From positions 992,001-1,056,000 of the forward strand of contig NZ_JAFCMM010000001.1 in assembly GCF_018131225.1 (NCBI RefSeq): a DNA stretch of 64,000 nt. Reading direction: 5' to 3'. The DNA is from Bradyrhizobium sp. U87765 SZCCT0048 (GTDB taxonomy: Bacteria > Pseudomonadota > Alphaproteobacteria > Rhizobiales > Xanthobacteraceae). The position numbers and the translations under genes were made by a program. Below are positions 9,349 through 18,110 of this stretch, piece by piece; position 1 is the first letter of the stretch, and every line of letters starts with the position of its first letter. A model generated the notes under the pieces. The model was given only the letters and a program-made list of their open reading frames with translations. It was not told the DNA's origin and ran no database searches.

Positions 9349-10365
9349 TCATGACGGCCGGCGCCGGATCGGAAACAGCTCGACATTGGTCCAGCGCGCG
9401 ATCAGTCCCCAGGCGCCGCCCGGCGCGAACAGCATGGCCGCGACGGCGACCGCGCCCAGCACGACGAGGTAAATCGGGCCGTAGCCGGCAAACAGCGTCC
9501 GAAGCACAAAGAAAATGAGGGTGCCGATGAACGGCCCTTCGATGCGTCCGGTGCCGCCGATGATCACGATGAACAGGACATAGGCGGTCCAGTCGAGCAG
9601 GCTGAAGGCGGAATCCGGCGTCATCCGCAGCTTCATCAGAAAGATGAGACCTCCGGCCACGCCGGTTGCGAACCCCACGGCGATATAGACCATCCGCTTG
9701 ATGCGCATGGCATCGACGCCGAGTGCCTCCGCAGCGCGTTCTGAATCCCGGATCGCGACCAGCGCAAGACCGATGCGCGAGCGCATCAACAGATAGATCG
9801 CGACAATCGTCACGGTGGCGAGCGCCAGCGCCAACGCCAGGAACACCGTCGCCCGCGCCTCCGGGCTCGCCCCCAGCGTGCGCACGACCGCGGCGGGCAG
9901 GCTCAGCCCCGATCCGCTGCCGAGGCCCGGCGTGATCGCTACCGTCAGCAGGCAGATCTCGGCGACAACCCAGGTGCCGATGGCAAAGTGCGCGCCCTTC
10001 AGCCGAAAGATGAAGACCGACGCGACCGCGGCGGCAACGAGCCCGGCGACGCCGCCGACCAGCAAGGCCGGTAGCGGCGGAAGCCCGAGGCCGGTCGCCG
10101 CAGAGAAGAAGGCATAGCCGCCGAGCCCGACATAGGCCTGCTGCCCGACCGAAACGAGACCAGCGTAACCGGCCAGCAGATTCCACAGCTGCGCCAGCGT
10201 AAGATAGATCAGGATCTCGCTGAGAAGGCGTAGTGAAGCAGGACCCAGGACCTGCGACATCACAAGGCAGCCGGCAGCGGCGACCGCGATACCGAGCATC
10301 GGCACGATGGCGGCCGCCTGCCCCCTCCCGCCCCTGACCATGCCGTGAAGCAATCCGTCCGTCAT
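9349..10365 (-). CDS. LivM-type ABC transporter permease
   Basis: 338 residues with about eight to ten hydrophobic segments. The LivM hallmarks are LLAGYAGLVSVGQQAYVGLGGYAF, the coupling loop AIRDSERAAEALGVD, and GGTGRIEGPFIGT. It forms the inner-membrane channel with LivH and overlaps that gene by four bases (ATGA). Liv-type systems in this group of bacteria import aromatic acids and other small organics as well as branched-chain amino acids; the dehydrogenases downstream point to the former. Confidence 0.9.
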   Translation of the reverse strand: MTDGLLHGMVRGGRGQAAAIVPMLGIAVAAAGCLVMSQVLGPASLRLLSEILIYLTLAQLWNLLAGYAGLVSVGQQAYVGLGGYAFFSAATGLGLPPLPALLVGGVAGLVAAAVASVFIFRLKGAHFAIGTWVVAEICLLTVAITPGLGSGSGLSLPAAVVRTLGASPEARATVFLALALALATVTIVAIYLLMRSRIGLALVAIRDSERAAEALGVDAMRIKRMVYIAVGFATGVAGGLIFLMKLRMTPDSAFSLLDWTAYVLFIVIIGGTGRIEGPFIGTLIFFVLRTLFAGYGPIYLVVLGAVAVAAMLFAPGGAWGLIARWTNVELFPIRRRPS

Positions 10366-11228
10366 GCCTGCAGCACCTTCGGAAACAACCCGTTGGGCCG
10401 CAGCAGCAAGACCGCCAGGAAAACCACATGGCCGGCGAGCATCTGCACGCCAGGATCGATCCGGGCGCCCAGCGCCTGCGCGAGCCCCAGCACCAGCCCG
10501 CCAGCCAGCGCCCCCCAGAAGCTTCCGAGGCCGCCGATGATGACAACCTCGAAGGCGGTCAACAGCCGCGCGGGGCCGAGCGTCGGATCGAAGTTGGTCC
10601 GCACCGCCATCAGCACCCCGGCGATGGCGATGACCGCGAACGCGATCGCCGACGCCAGCGCATAGACATTGTTGTGATTGACCCCCATCAACCGCACGGT
10701 TTCCGGATCGTCCGAGGTCGCGCGCAGCACGCGGCCAATCGCGAGGCGATAGAAGACGAGCTGCAACAGGCCGATCACCGCGAGGGCCGTCACGGCCACG
10801 ATGATCGGATAGATCCCGATCGCCGTGCCGCCGACCGAAAGGCTCGCGGTCTCGATTGCGCCAGCCTGCAGCTTGCGGGTATCGCCGGAGAAGACCTGCA
10901 ATAGCGCGTTCTGAAGAATGATCGACATCCCGAAGGTCACGAGCAGCGCCGCCATCGGATCCCTGCCGACCACACGATTGAGCAAGCCGCGCTGCAGCAG
11001 ATAGCCGAACGACGACATCGCGGGAACGACCACCAGCAGCGACAGAAAAGGATGGACCGGGACTGTCCAGGTCACCACCAGCGATGCGAAGCCGGCGAGC
11101 ACGATAAAGTCGCCATGCGCCAGGTTGACGGTGCGCATGACGCCGAAGACCAGCGCCAGCCCTGCCGCGAACAGCGCGTAGAGGCCGCCGAGCATCAGCG
11201 CCTGCACCAAAATCTCAAGAACCAGCAT
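10362..11228 (-). CDS. LivH-type ABC transporter permease
   Basis: 288 residues, multi-span permease. LivH signatures are GGLYALFAAGLALVFGVMR at the start, NLAHGDFIVLAGF, the coupling loop RATSDDPETVRLMGVN, and GGLGSFWGALAGGL. Its start overlaps the end of the LivF-type ATPase gene by 14 bases and its stop overlaps the LivM gene, showing tight translational linkage. It partners LivM in the inner membrane. Confidence 0.9.
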   Translation of the reverse strand: MLVLEILVQALMLGGLYALFAAGLALVFGVMRTVNLAHGDFIVLAGFASLVVTWTVPVHPFLSLLVVVPAMSSFGYLLQRGLLNRVVGRDPMAALLVTFGMSIILQNALLQVFSGDTRKLQAGAIETASLSVGGTAIGIYPIIVAVTALAVIGLLQLVFYRLAIGRVLRATSDDPETVRLMGVNHNNVYALASAIAFAVIAIAGVLMAVRTNFDPTLGPARLLTAFEVVIIGGLGSFWGALAGGLVLGLAQALGARIDPGVQMLAGHVVFLAVLLLRPNGLFPKVLQA

Positions 11229-11958
11229 GCGCCACGCCCTCCAGACCGAAGTAGGCTTCCGTGATCGCCTGGCGCGACAAGGCCCGCGGCGAGCCCTCCA
11301 GCGCGACTCGGCCGGAGCGCAGGCAATAGAGACGGTCGGCAGCGACCATCGCCTGCGAAATGTCCTGCTCGACGATGATCATCGCCATGCCTTCAGCCCG
11401 GATCGACGCCAGCCGTGCGTAGAGTTCGCGCACCACCACCGGCGCGAGGCCGAGCGAGGCCTCGTCACACAGCAGCAACCGGGGATTGGCCATCAGCGCA
11501 CGGCCGATCGCCACCATCTGCTGCTGGCCGCCGGACAAGGCGGTGCCGGCACTGCTTCTGCGCTCGGCGATGTTCGGGAACAGGGCGTAGACGCGATCGA
11601 GCGTCCAGGCGCCGGCGCGGCCCGCGTGCGCCCCCATCAACAGATTCTCCTCGACGCTGAGGGAGGAGAATAACCTGCGCCCCTCCGGCACCAGGGCGAT
11701 GCCATTCCTGACAATCGCCTCCGCCAGCCAGTGCCCGATCGGTGCGCCCGCGAGGCGAATGGTGTCCGCCCGCGCCGGCAGCAGGCCCGCGATCGACTTG
11801 AGCAGGGTCGACTTGCCGGCGCCGTTCGAGCCGACCAGCGCGACGCATTCGCCGGCATCGACATGCAGGCTCATGCCGAACAGCGCCTGAAATTCGCCAT
11901 AGAAGGCATCGAGCGCGGCAACCGAGAGCAAGGCAGTCCGCATTGCAGGATCGGTCAT
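11215..11958 (-). CDS. LivF-type ABC transporter ATPase
   Basis: 247 residues. Walker A is GSNGAGKST, the signature LSGGQQQMVAIGRAL, and Walker B LLLCDEASLGLAP, the LivF-like variant of the usual DEPS. The short C-terminal extension (FGLEGVAHAGS) is ordinary for LivF. The ATG overlaps the LivG-type stop as ATGA. An in-frame ATG five codons on is an alternative start. Confidence 0.9.
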   Translation of the reverse strand: MTDPAMRTALLSVAALDAFYGEFQALFGMSLHVDAGECVALVGSNGAGKSTLLKSIAGLLPARADTIRLAGAPIGHWLAEAIVRNGIALVPEGRRLFSSLSVEENLLMGAHAGRAGAWTLDRVYALFPNIAERRSSAGTALSGGQQQMVAIGRALMANPRLLLCDEASLGLAPVVVRELYARLASIRAEGMAMIIVEQDISQAMVAADRLYCLRSGRVALEGSPRALSRQAITEAYFGLEGVAHAGS

Positions 11959-12689
11959 TGCAGGACGTCCGTATCAGGTTCCATGCCGAGATAGATCTCC
12001 CGCACCTGCGACGAGCGCATCACGCCATGCGGTTCGCCCTGCGCGACGATCCGGCCACGATCGAGCACAATGAGGCGCTGCACCACACTGAGCAGTGCGT
12101 GCACGATGTGTTCGATCCAGATCACCGTCGTTCCGCCGAGATGAATGGCCTTGATCAGCTCGACAAGCTCAAGGCATTCTGCCTCGGTGAGACCACCCGC
12201 GATCTCATCGAGCAGCAGGAGCTCTGGCTGGGTCGCCAGCGCGCGAGCGAGTTCGAGCCGCTTGCGGTCAAGCAGCGTCAACGCCCCCGCCTGCATATCC
12301 GCCAGCCGCAGCAACCCCGTGCGCTTGAGCACATCGAGCGCCCGCGCCTCGGGAGGAGCCGCCTGTTGATCCCGCGCTGCGAAGACCGCGCCGACCAGAA
12401 CGTTCTCGAACACCGACAGGCCGACGAAGGGCAGCGGGACTTGATAGGTCCGCGCAACTCCGAGACGGCTGCGCCGGCGGGCACCGAGCGCCGTGACATC
12501 GCACCCTGACATCAAAATCAAGCCACTCCCCGGAGCGAGATCGCCGCTGATCAGATTGAACAGCGACGTCTTGCCGGCGCCATTGGGACCGATGATGCCG
12601 ACGGCATCCCCCACCGCGACATCGAACGAAATGTCCTCGGCGACGGCCACCGCACCAAAAGCGCGCGAGACCGAGCGCAGCGACAGCAC
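11955..12689 (-). CDS. LivG-type ABC transporter ATPase
   Basis: Walker A is GPNGAGKTSL, the signature is degenerate (ALTLLDRKRLELARAL), and Walker B is LLLLDEIAGGLTEAE, all usual for LivG. The start is uncertain. The frame runs back into the binding-protein gene; a GTG giving MLSLRSVSRAFG fits the family's N-terminus (244 residues) and lies 29 bases after that gene's stop. An in-frame ATG at 12743, inside the upstream gene, is the alternative. Confidence 0.85.
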   Translation of the reverse strand: MLSLRSVSRAFGAVAVAEDISFDVAVGDAVGIIGPNGAGKTSLFNLISGDLAPGSGLILMSGCDVTALGARRRSRLGVARTYQVPLPFVGLSVFENVLVGAVFAARDQQAAPPEARALDVLKRTGLLRLADMQAGALTLLDRKRLELARALATQPELLLLDEIAGGLTEAECLELVELIKAIHLGGTTVIWIEHIVHALLSVVQRLIVLDRGRIVAQGEPHGVMRSSQVREIYLGMEPDTDVLQ

Positions 12690-12717
12690 CGTCGCAGCCG
12701 CAGTACTATCGCAGCGC

Positions 12718-14013
12718 TCAGGCGAGCGGCTGCATCTCGCCATTGGCCTTGATGTTGAGGGCCGTCGCGTTCGAGGTAATGACCAGATCATACTTGTATT
12801 TGCCACCCTTGGTGAGGCGCCACTGGCCACCGACAAGCGGGGTCTTGGCGACATTCCTGATCGAGGTATTCTTCCAGTCGACCTTGCCGACGACCGTATC
12901 CAGCGATGTCTCGCGAATGGCTGCGATCACGGCCTTGCGATCACCGATGTCGGCGGTGCGCTTGATGACATCGGTTGCGGTCTCGAACATCGCGTGAATG
13001 AACCCGATCGGCTGCGTCCACTGCTTGCCGGTCGCAGACGTGTAGGCGGCGGCGAGCTTGTCGGCCGAGAAGCCACTCACGGACGAGCGGAACGGGTGGT
13101 GCGGCGACCACCACACTTCGCTGGAGAGGTTATGCGCCGCGTCGCCGAGCGCCTCGACGGCGGCCGGAAACAGAATGGCTTTCGCGACCGAAGCGACTTT
13201 GGGTCGAAAACCCTGCTGGCGCGCCTGGGTCCAGAAGGTGGTGAAATCCGGCGGGATCGGCGCGCCGGTAATGATCTGGCAATCGGCCCGCTTGAAATTC
13301 GAAATGATCGCGGTGAAATCGTCGCTGAGCCCCTTGTAGAAGCCCGACGACGTGACCGCGTACTCACGCGCCTTGAGTCTCGCCGGAGCCCCCGTCACCG
13401 GATCGCCCCAGGCCCGTCCGTCCTCGTCGTTGGGAAAGATCCCCCCGACCTTCCTGTTGGTGGGGATCAGGTCCCACATGTCCGAGAACACCGCCATGAT
13501 GTCCTCGAAGCCCCAGAAGAAATGAAAGGTCGAATCGAACCCCTTCTCCGGCGCCCCCCCGCGCGCGAACATCCAGGGCTGCCACGGACAGATCGAGGAA
13601 ATGCAGGGCACGCCGTTGAGCTCGCACTGATCGGACACTGGATTGACCGTTTCCGGACCAGAGGCCACGACCACGATGTCGACCTTATCGCCGGAGATCA
13701 GCTCGTTGGCGACCTCGGCGGCGCGATTGGGGCTGGACTGGGTATCCTTGCTGATGATCTCGAGCGGATAAGTTCGCCCTGCGACCGTGATGCCGTTCTT
13801 GAACGCGTCGCGAATGCCGGCGAGCACGAACTGATCGGATTCGCCGAACAGCGCCAGCGCGCCGGATTGCGGACTGACATGGCCGATGCGAATGGTGCGG
13901 GCCTGAGCGACCGCCGGCGATGATATTCTCCCCGACAGCGCCACGAGACCGGCAGATGCGCCGGATGCCATCAATGTGCGACGCGATATCCCCGTCCGTG
14001 CCAACCGGTCCAT
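12718..14013 (-). CDS. Liv-type ABC transporter substrate-binding protein
   Basis: 431 residues, periplasmic type I binding protein of the amide/aromatic group. It begins with a twin-arginine signal (GISRRTLMASG) and cleavage after AVAQ, so export by Tat is likely. The mature start IRIGHVSPQSGALALFGESD and the GIFPNDEDGRAWGD segment are typical of Liv-type binding proteins for non-amino-acid ligands. It is the first gene of the importer-dehydrogenase run, with a GGGGGGAA ribosome site. The 99-base gap after the AraC gene probably holds the promoter. Confidence 0.9.
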   Translation of the reverse strand: MDRLARTGISRRTLMASGASAGLVALSGRISSPAVAQARTIRIGHVSPQSGALALFGESDQFVLAGIRDAFKNGITVAGRTYPLEIISKDTQSSPNRAAEVANELISGDKVDIVVVASGPETVNPVSDQCELNGVPCISSICPWQPWMFARGGAPEKGFDSTFHFFWGFEDIMAVFSDMWDLIPTNRKVGGIFPNDEDGRAWGDPVTGAPARLKAREYAVTSSGFYKGLSDDFTAIISNFKRADCQIITGAPIPPDFTTFWTQARQQGFRPKVASVAKAILFPAAVEALGDAAHNLSSEVWWSPHHPFRSSVSGFSADKLAAAYTSATGKQWTQPIGFIHAMFETATDVIKRTADIGDRKAVIAAIRETSLDTVVGKVDWKNTSIRNVAKTPLVGGQWRLTKGGKYKYDLVITSNATALNIKANGEMQPLA

Positions 14014-14112
14014 TGCATTCCCCCCGCGTGATCGTTGCGGAGAGAATAGCTGGCGCGGTTCGGCACGCTTTGCCGGAGAAGCCCAATTGATGTTCTCGTC
14101 GGGGCCAGGGTC

Positions 14113-15051
14113 TCAGCCTTCGCGCATCTCGCTCGGCGCTTTTCCGAAACGCTGGCGGAAGCGCCTGCAGAAATGCGAGTTGTTCTTGAAACCCCAGCGA
14201 TAGGCAATCTCGGACACGCTGGCGGACCGCCGCACCGGGCTCGACAGATCGCGCGCCGCCTGCTCCAGCCGCTCGAGCACGACATACTCCATCACACTGA
14301 TCCCCTGGCGCTCGAACAGTTTGCCGAGGGAGCGCTTGGAGATGCGCAGCGCGCGCGCGATCTTGTCGGGTGACAGCGTCTCGTCCGTCAAGCCGGCCTG
14401 GATAACTGCCCGCGCCCTGGCGAACGGCACGAGGTCGCCCTCGATGACGGCCTCGTCGGGCCGGGCTTTCGAGGCGCCCGCGGAAAACAGATCAAGGACA
14501 TTGTCGACCACGACGGCGAGGTCGTCTGGGCCCATCACCTCGATGTTGGCCGCAGCGGCGCGGAGCGTCGCGGCTGCGATCCGGCTGAGCGGCTCCTGCG
14601 GGCACACCTGAAAGCAGCCGCGCGAGCGCAGCGAACGCCATCGCTGTTCGACCGCCCGGCTCGGCATGCGCAGGGCGATATGATCGAAAGGCCCGTCGAA
14701 ATCCAGGCGATGCGGCATCCGGGCGTCGTAGAAGAAAAATTCGCCGGGCCGGACCTCGAACTGCTGCTGCTCGACCTCGACCCTCATCAGGCCCTCGCGC
14801 TGCAGGAACAACATGACGAAATCGTCTCCGGTCTGGTCGATGCAGGCGCGCGACCGGCTCGCGCTATGGCGGGAGGCACGTAAAACGGCGAGGCCGCTGC
14901 CACCGGACGCGAATACAGAAAAGGAGCCGTCAAACTCCGCAGCGACCGGCAGCCGACATGCGACATCGACAAGACGCTCGGACACCGCCGCACGCCACGA
15001 ATCCATGCGATGACGAAGCGCAAGATGCGCCGAATCGAATTGCGTTAACAA
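14113..15051 (-). CDS. AraC-family activator, FeaR-like
   Basis: 312 residues from the chosen TTG. An N-terminal AraC-binding-like domain (about 20-190) includes FVMLFLQREGLMRVEVEQQQ and GEFFFYDARMPHRLDF. Two C-terminal helix-turn-helix units follow, ending FKNNSHFCRRFRQRFGKAPSEMR. This layout matches FeaR and related activators of aromatic amine and alcohol catabolism, which fits the adjacent importer and dehydrogenases. The TTG start has GGGGGAGG five bases before it; another TTG at 15138 and a downstream ATG have no such site. It probably activates the downstream operon (inference). Confidence 0.85.
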   Translation of the reverse strand: MLTQFDSAHLALRHRMDSWRAAVSERLVDVACRLPVAAEFDGSFSVFASGGSGLAVLRASRHSASRSRACIDQTGDDFVMLFLQREGLMRVEVEQQQFEVRPGEFFFYDARMPHRLDFDGPFDHIALRMPSRAVEQRWRSLRSRGCFQVCPQEPLSRIAAATLRAAAANIEVMGPDDLAVVVDNVLDLFSAGASKARPDEAVIEGDLVPFARARAVIQAGLTDETLSPDKIARALRISKRSLGKLFERQGISVMEYVVLERLEQAARDLSSPVRRSASVSEIAYRWGFKNNSHFCRRFRQRFGKAPSEMREG

Positions 15052-15233
15052 ACCATCCTCCCCCTGTTCTTGCTTGCAGGCTGGCGCGGTCTTGTTTCTT
15101 CGCCGCTCCTCCGCCGCCTGCGTGAATGCCGCATTCAAATCGGAGCCCCCCGATCGTCCGCGTCACGTCAAGATCGCCTGCCGGCATCGGGTCGAGCGCC
15201 GCAATAGCCGGCTGGTCGCATGTCTCGATCTGC

Positions 15234-15701
15234 CTACCCGCCTTCGCCGGCCGCGAGCGGAGCCCGGCTAAGATCGTTGCCGCCTGCGACCGTTTTGGTC
15301 ATCAGGCGGATCAATTGCACCCGCTCTGCTTCCGACAGACCGACAAGGATATCTCCCTGCAAGTCCGCGACGATCGGATCGAGCCGTTTGAGGAGCTTCG
15401 CCCCCGCCACCGTCAAGGCCAGCGACCGCGATCGCCGGTCCTGCCGATTGACATTGCGCTTGACGAGGCCCTTGCTCTCGAGCCGATCGACGACACCGCC
15501 GATCGTGACCCTGTCGTAAGCAATCAGGCCCGCGAGCGTCACCTGATCGAGCTCGGGATACTCCCGGATTGCACAGAGCGCACCGTATTGAACGGGCGTG
15601 ATATCCTCGCCATGCCGCGCCATGGTCTCCGAGAACACCCCGGTCGAAATCTGATGGAGCCGGCGAACAAGATGGCCCGGCATCCCGTAGATTGGCAGCA
15701 T
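15234..15701 (-). CDS. MarR-family transcriptional regulator
   Basis: 155 residues. The winged-helix core is clear: ITPVQYGALCAIREYPELDQ, then TLAGLIAYDRVTIGGVVDRL as recognition region, and the wing KGLVKRNVNRQDRRSRSLALT. MarR proteins of this type answer phenolic and aromatic ligands. The ATG is the first in a plausible position, with GAAGG eight bases upstream; the open frame extends far upstream through non-coding DNA. A near-perfect dyad 51 bases before the start suggests autoregulation. It is the nearest gene upstream of the AraC gene and may belong to the same aromatic-alcohol locus. Confidence 0.9.
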   Translation of the reverse strand: MLPIYGMPGHLVRRLHQISTGVFSETMARHGEDITPVQYGALCAIREYPELDQVTLAGLIAYDRVTIGGVVDRLESKGLVKRNVNRQDRRSRSLALTVAGAKLLKRLDPIVADLQGDILVGLSEAERVQLIRLMTKTVAGGNDLSRAPLAAGEGG

Positions 15702-15751
15702 CCTCAACGCCTTCGCAAATAGCCGGCCGCTTCGATGGACCGATGGTAAAA

Positions 15752-15765
15752 CGTCGTATACTACG
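15752..15765. promoter_or_regulatory. candidate MarR operator
   Basis: CGTCGTATACTACG is a 14-base dyad centred on GTATAC with one mismatched pair. It lies 51 bases upstream of the MarR start, where an autoregulatory site would be expected. Two copies of CGCAAAT flank the region at about 15714 and 15764. Confidence 0.5.
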
Positions 15766-15859
15766 CAAATTGCGACCAGACAACCGACCGGGTACGGACG
15801 GCGCCTCCGACGACTATGGGCGGGGCCCCGATGGCTGCCTGGCGACAACGCTGGAACTC

Positions 15860-16228
15860 GTCCTTGGCTATGGTTCTGCGCCGCCCCCGCCGCTGAGCGA
15901 CACGGACCGGCCATTTCGGCAGCGGCGTTGTCAGTTTCAACCGGACATACGACTTGTTGACGGCCTTCATCCAGCCGGCCATGGCCGCCTGGCATGATCG
16001 CGATGCCGCGCGAAATCGCCATCGCAACATGAAACGATGCAACAGCGCTTCCCAGCACCTGCGGCGAAAATCTGCACAACAGGCCGACGTGCAGCGTCTG
16101 GGGTGACGCCACGCGACAGCGCCATGAAGTCCGCTTCTGCCTGGTCGAGATCGCTGAGAATCCGCTCGGCCTGCCACACCAGACTTTTGCCGTGGTCGGT
16201 GAGTTCGCGGACGCCCGCATGGTCCTGC
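15860..16228 (-). pseudogene. decayed LysR-family regulator fragment
   Basis: Reading the minus strand from the end of the GGDEF gene gives RELTDHGKSLVWQAERIL, then SDLDQAEADFMALSRG: the end of a LysR winged helix and its linker helix. The match then continues in another frame near 16100 as TLHVGLLCRFSPQVLGSAVASF, the first strand of the ligand-binding domain. The first half of the helix-turn-helix is missing, an in-frame stop precedes the fragment, and similarity fades after about 15900. It is a frameshifted remnant cut by the GGDEF gene. Borders are approximate. Confidence 0.65.
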
Positions 16229-17172
16229 TAGGCCGCGCGGCTCTGCCCCTCATCTCCGAACAGATAGACCTTGTTGCATCCAGCGGCCTTGGCGTCGTAG
16301 AGCGCCATGTCGGCTTCTGCGAACAGTTCGGTGATCCGCCGACGGTGAGGACGGCCGACCAGCGCGACGCCGATCGACGCGCCGACTTCGAGGCGCATGC
16401 CATTCCAGAAAAACGGCCGGCTCAGCATGACGACGGCTTCCTGCAGCACGCGCGCGATCCGGGCCGGATTGACCGGCGCGCGCAGGATCAGCGCGAATTC
16501 GTCGCCACCGAGCCGAGAGACCAGACCCACACCGCAGAACGCCTGCCGCAGGCGCTGCGCGATCTCACACAGGCAGGCGTCTCCGGCCGGGTGGCCGAAC
16601 GTGTCATTGAGCTCCTTGAAGCGATCGAGATCGACCAGGGCCAGCGCCGTCGCAAAGCCATGATTGAGGTTGTCGCCGGTGATTTCGCGATAACGCGTCT
16701 GGAAAACCGCACGATTGGCAAGGCCGGTCAGCGGATCGGTCTCGGCCTGCCGGCGCAGGCTATCCATGGCTTGACGGTCGGACGTGACGTCCTGCTTGGA
16801 GCCAAAGATCCGCGCCGGCTGTCCGACCCCGCCATCACTGTTGATCGTGAGACGCATCCAGCGCGTTTCGCCACGCCAGGTCCTGATCTCGGCATCGAGC
16901 GCGATCGCACGGCCCGTTCGAATGACTTCGGCACGGGCGAGTTCCATGTTGCGCCGGGATTCGTCGACATAGAGCGCGACAATATCCGCCCGCCGCAGCG
17001 GATTGCCGGCGGGATAACCAAAGATGTCGTAGACACCTGACGTCCAGGTCAGCCGCTCCGCCGCGAGCTCGCATTCCCATGCACCGATCCCGGCAAGGCT
17101 CAGGGCACGATCAAGACGCAAGCGAACCTCGGGCAGCGGCGGCGCGGCGGGATGGTCTGCTTCGTCTCTCAT
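16228..17172 (-). CDS. PAS-GGDEF diguanylate cyclase
   Basis: 314 residues. A PAS domain spans about 22-130 (ACT-like start ALSLAGIGAWECEL, end IFGSKQDVTSDRQAM) and a GGDEF domain about 140-305. The active site SRLGGDEFAL is intact at 220-229, preceded by DPLTGLANR and DLDRFKELNDTFGHPAGD. It should make cyclic di-GMP from GTP. The RxxD inhibitory site expected just before the active loop is absent (sequence CGVG there), so product inhibition at that site is unlikely. There is no membrane segment, so it is probably a cytoplasmic sensor of an unknown signal. Confidence 0.92.
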   Translation of the reverse strand: MRDEADHPAAPPLPEVRLRLDRALSLAGIGAWECELAAERLTWTSGVYDIFGYPAGNPLRRADIVALYVDESRRNMELARAEVIRTGRAIALDAEIRTWRGETRWMRLTINSDGGVGQPARIFGSKQDVTSDRQAMDSLRRQAETDPLTGLANRAVFQTRYREITGDNLNHGFATALALVDLDRFKELNDTFGHPAGDACLCEIAQRLRQAFCGVGLVSRLGGDEFALILRAPVNPARIARVLQEAVVMLSRPFFWNGMRLEVGASIGVALVGRPHRRRITELFAEADMALYDAKAAGCNKVYLFGDEGQSRAA

Positions 17173-17486
17173 CGGCGATCCAGCGGTATCCGGGGATATT
17201 GCCTGCTGCTGCGTTAATGATCCCTCTATGTTGGCCTGTCATGACCGAGGACGAGCCAGCCGTGATTGTCGACCGAGGAACTCGACCGCACCACTGGAAC
17301 CCGCATCGTACCGCACTGCCGTTGACGCCGTTGCCGCGTCGCAGAGCCCGCCGATACGGCGATCTGCCGCACGTCCATCCCCGAGACGCGATTGCTGGAC
17401 CAGACTGCAACCTTCGCGCTATCTGTTTCACCCATGAACACGGGGCGGGCCCCCATGATCGCCCGGTGACATGAGGAGTGATCGAC
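17173..17486. other. intergenic region between divergent genes
   Basis: About 310 bases between the divergent GGDEF and GreA-like genes. Open frames here look like shadows, with Arg/Ser-rich translations on both strands. Apart from the AGGAG ribosome site at 17474-17478 I see nothing distinct. Confidence 0.4.
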
Positions 17487-17966
17487 TTGAGCGTTGCCTT
17501 CACCAAGGAGGAGAGTGCTGAAACGGCGTCGGAAACCGTTCTTCCGGATCGGCCGGTTTCCCCTCACCCCAATCTCGTCACCGCGACGGGGTTGCAGGCG
17601 CTCGAAGCTCAACTCAAGGATGCGCAGGCGGCTTACGATGCCGCTCAGAAGATCGACGACATCAACGAACGGCGACGCCAGGCCGCAATCCCGCTGCGCG
17701 ACGCGCGGTATTTCGCAGCCCGTCTTCGGACAGCGCAACTCGTTCCCGCCGCGGCTTCGACCGATGCCGTCGCGTTCGGCAGCACGGTCACGTTCAGCCG
17801 GGCCGGACGCATGCAGACCTATCGCATCGTGGGAGAGGACGAGGCCGATCCAAAGCAGGGGACGATCTCCTTCGTCTCGCCGATGGCGCGGCTGCTGGCC
17901 GGAAAGGCCGTCGGCGACATCGCCGAAATGGCCGGCCAGGAAATCGAGATCCTCGCGATCTCCTGA
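17487..17966 (+). CDS. GreA/GreB-family transcript elongation factor-like protein
   Basis: 159 residues. An N-terminal coiled-coil (about 33-80, TGLQALEAQLKDAQAAYDAA onward) is followed by a C-terminal FKBP-like domain (VAFGSTVTFSRAGRMQTYRIVGEDEADPKQG read across about 95-130, then GKAVGDIAEM). Family members bind RNA polymerase through the secondary channel and act on backtracked complexes. The TTG start has AGGAG eight bases upstream and gives MSVAFTKEES, a typical beginning; the GTG at 17478 overlaps the ribosome site. It is shorter and more divergent than housekeeping GreA, so it is probably an accessory paralog. Confidence 0.85.
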   Translation: MSVAFTKEESAETASETVLPDRPVSPHPNLVTATGLQALEAQLKDAQAAYDAAQKIDDINERRRQAAIPLRDARYFAARLRTAQLVPAAASTDAVAFGSTVTFSRAGRMQTYRIVGEDEADPKQGTISFVSPMARLLAGKAVGDIAEMAGQEIEILAIS

Positions 17967-18025
17967 ACCGCGTCGCCGTTCCGCGCTCGCCAACGAGGCA
18001 TCCCGCCTGTCGCGCCAGCCCTGCT

Positions 18026-18040
18026 GGCAGGTCGCCTGCC
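18026..18040. terminator. small hairpin between convergent genes
   Basis: GGCAGG-TCG-CCTGCC, a 6-bp stem in the gap between the GreA-like gene and the convergent sirtuin. There is no T-run, so support as a terminator is weak. Confidence 0.3.
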
Positions 18041-18110
18041 GTCGCCACACCCCGAAGGCGACAACACGCTTTCATTTCGAGCTGAGCGTCCGAGGCGGGA
18101 TCTCGCCGGT

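Noticed and set aside
15234..16403. 389-codon extension of the MarR frame
   Set aside because: The upstream part covers the operator region and the decayed LysR fragment and lies partly in the GGDEF gene; MarR homology begins near MLPIYGMPGH.
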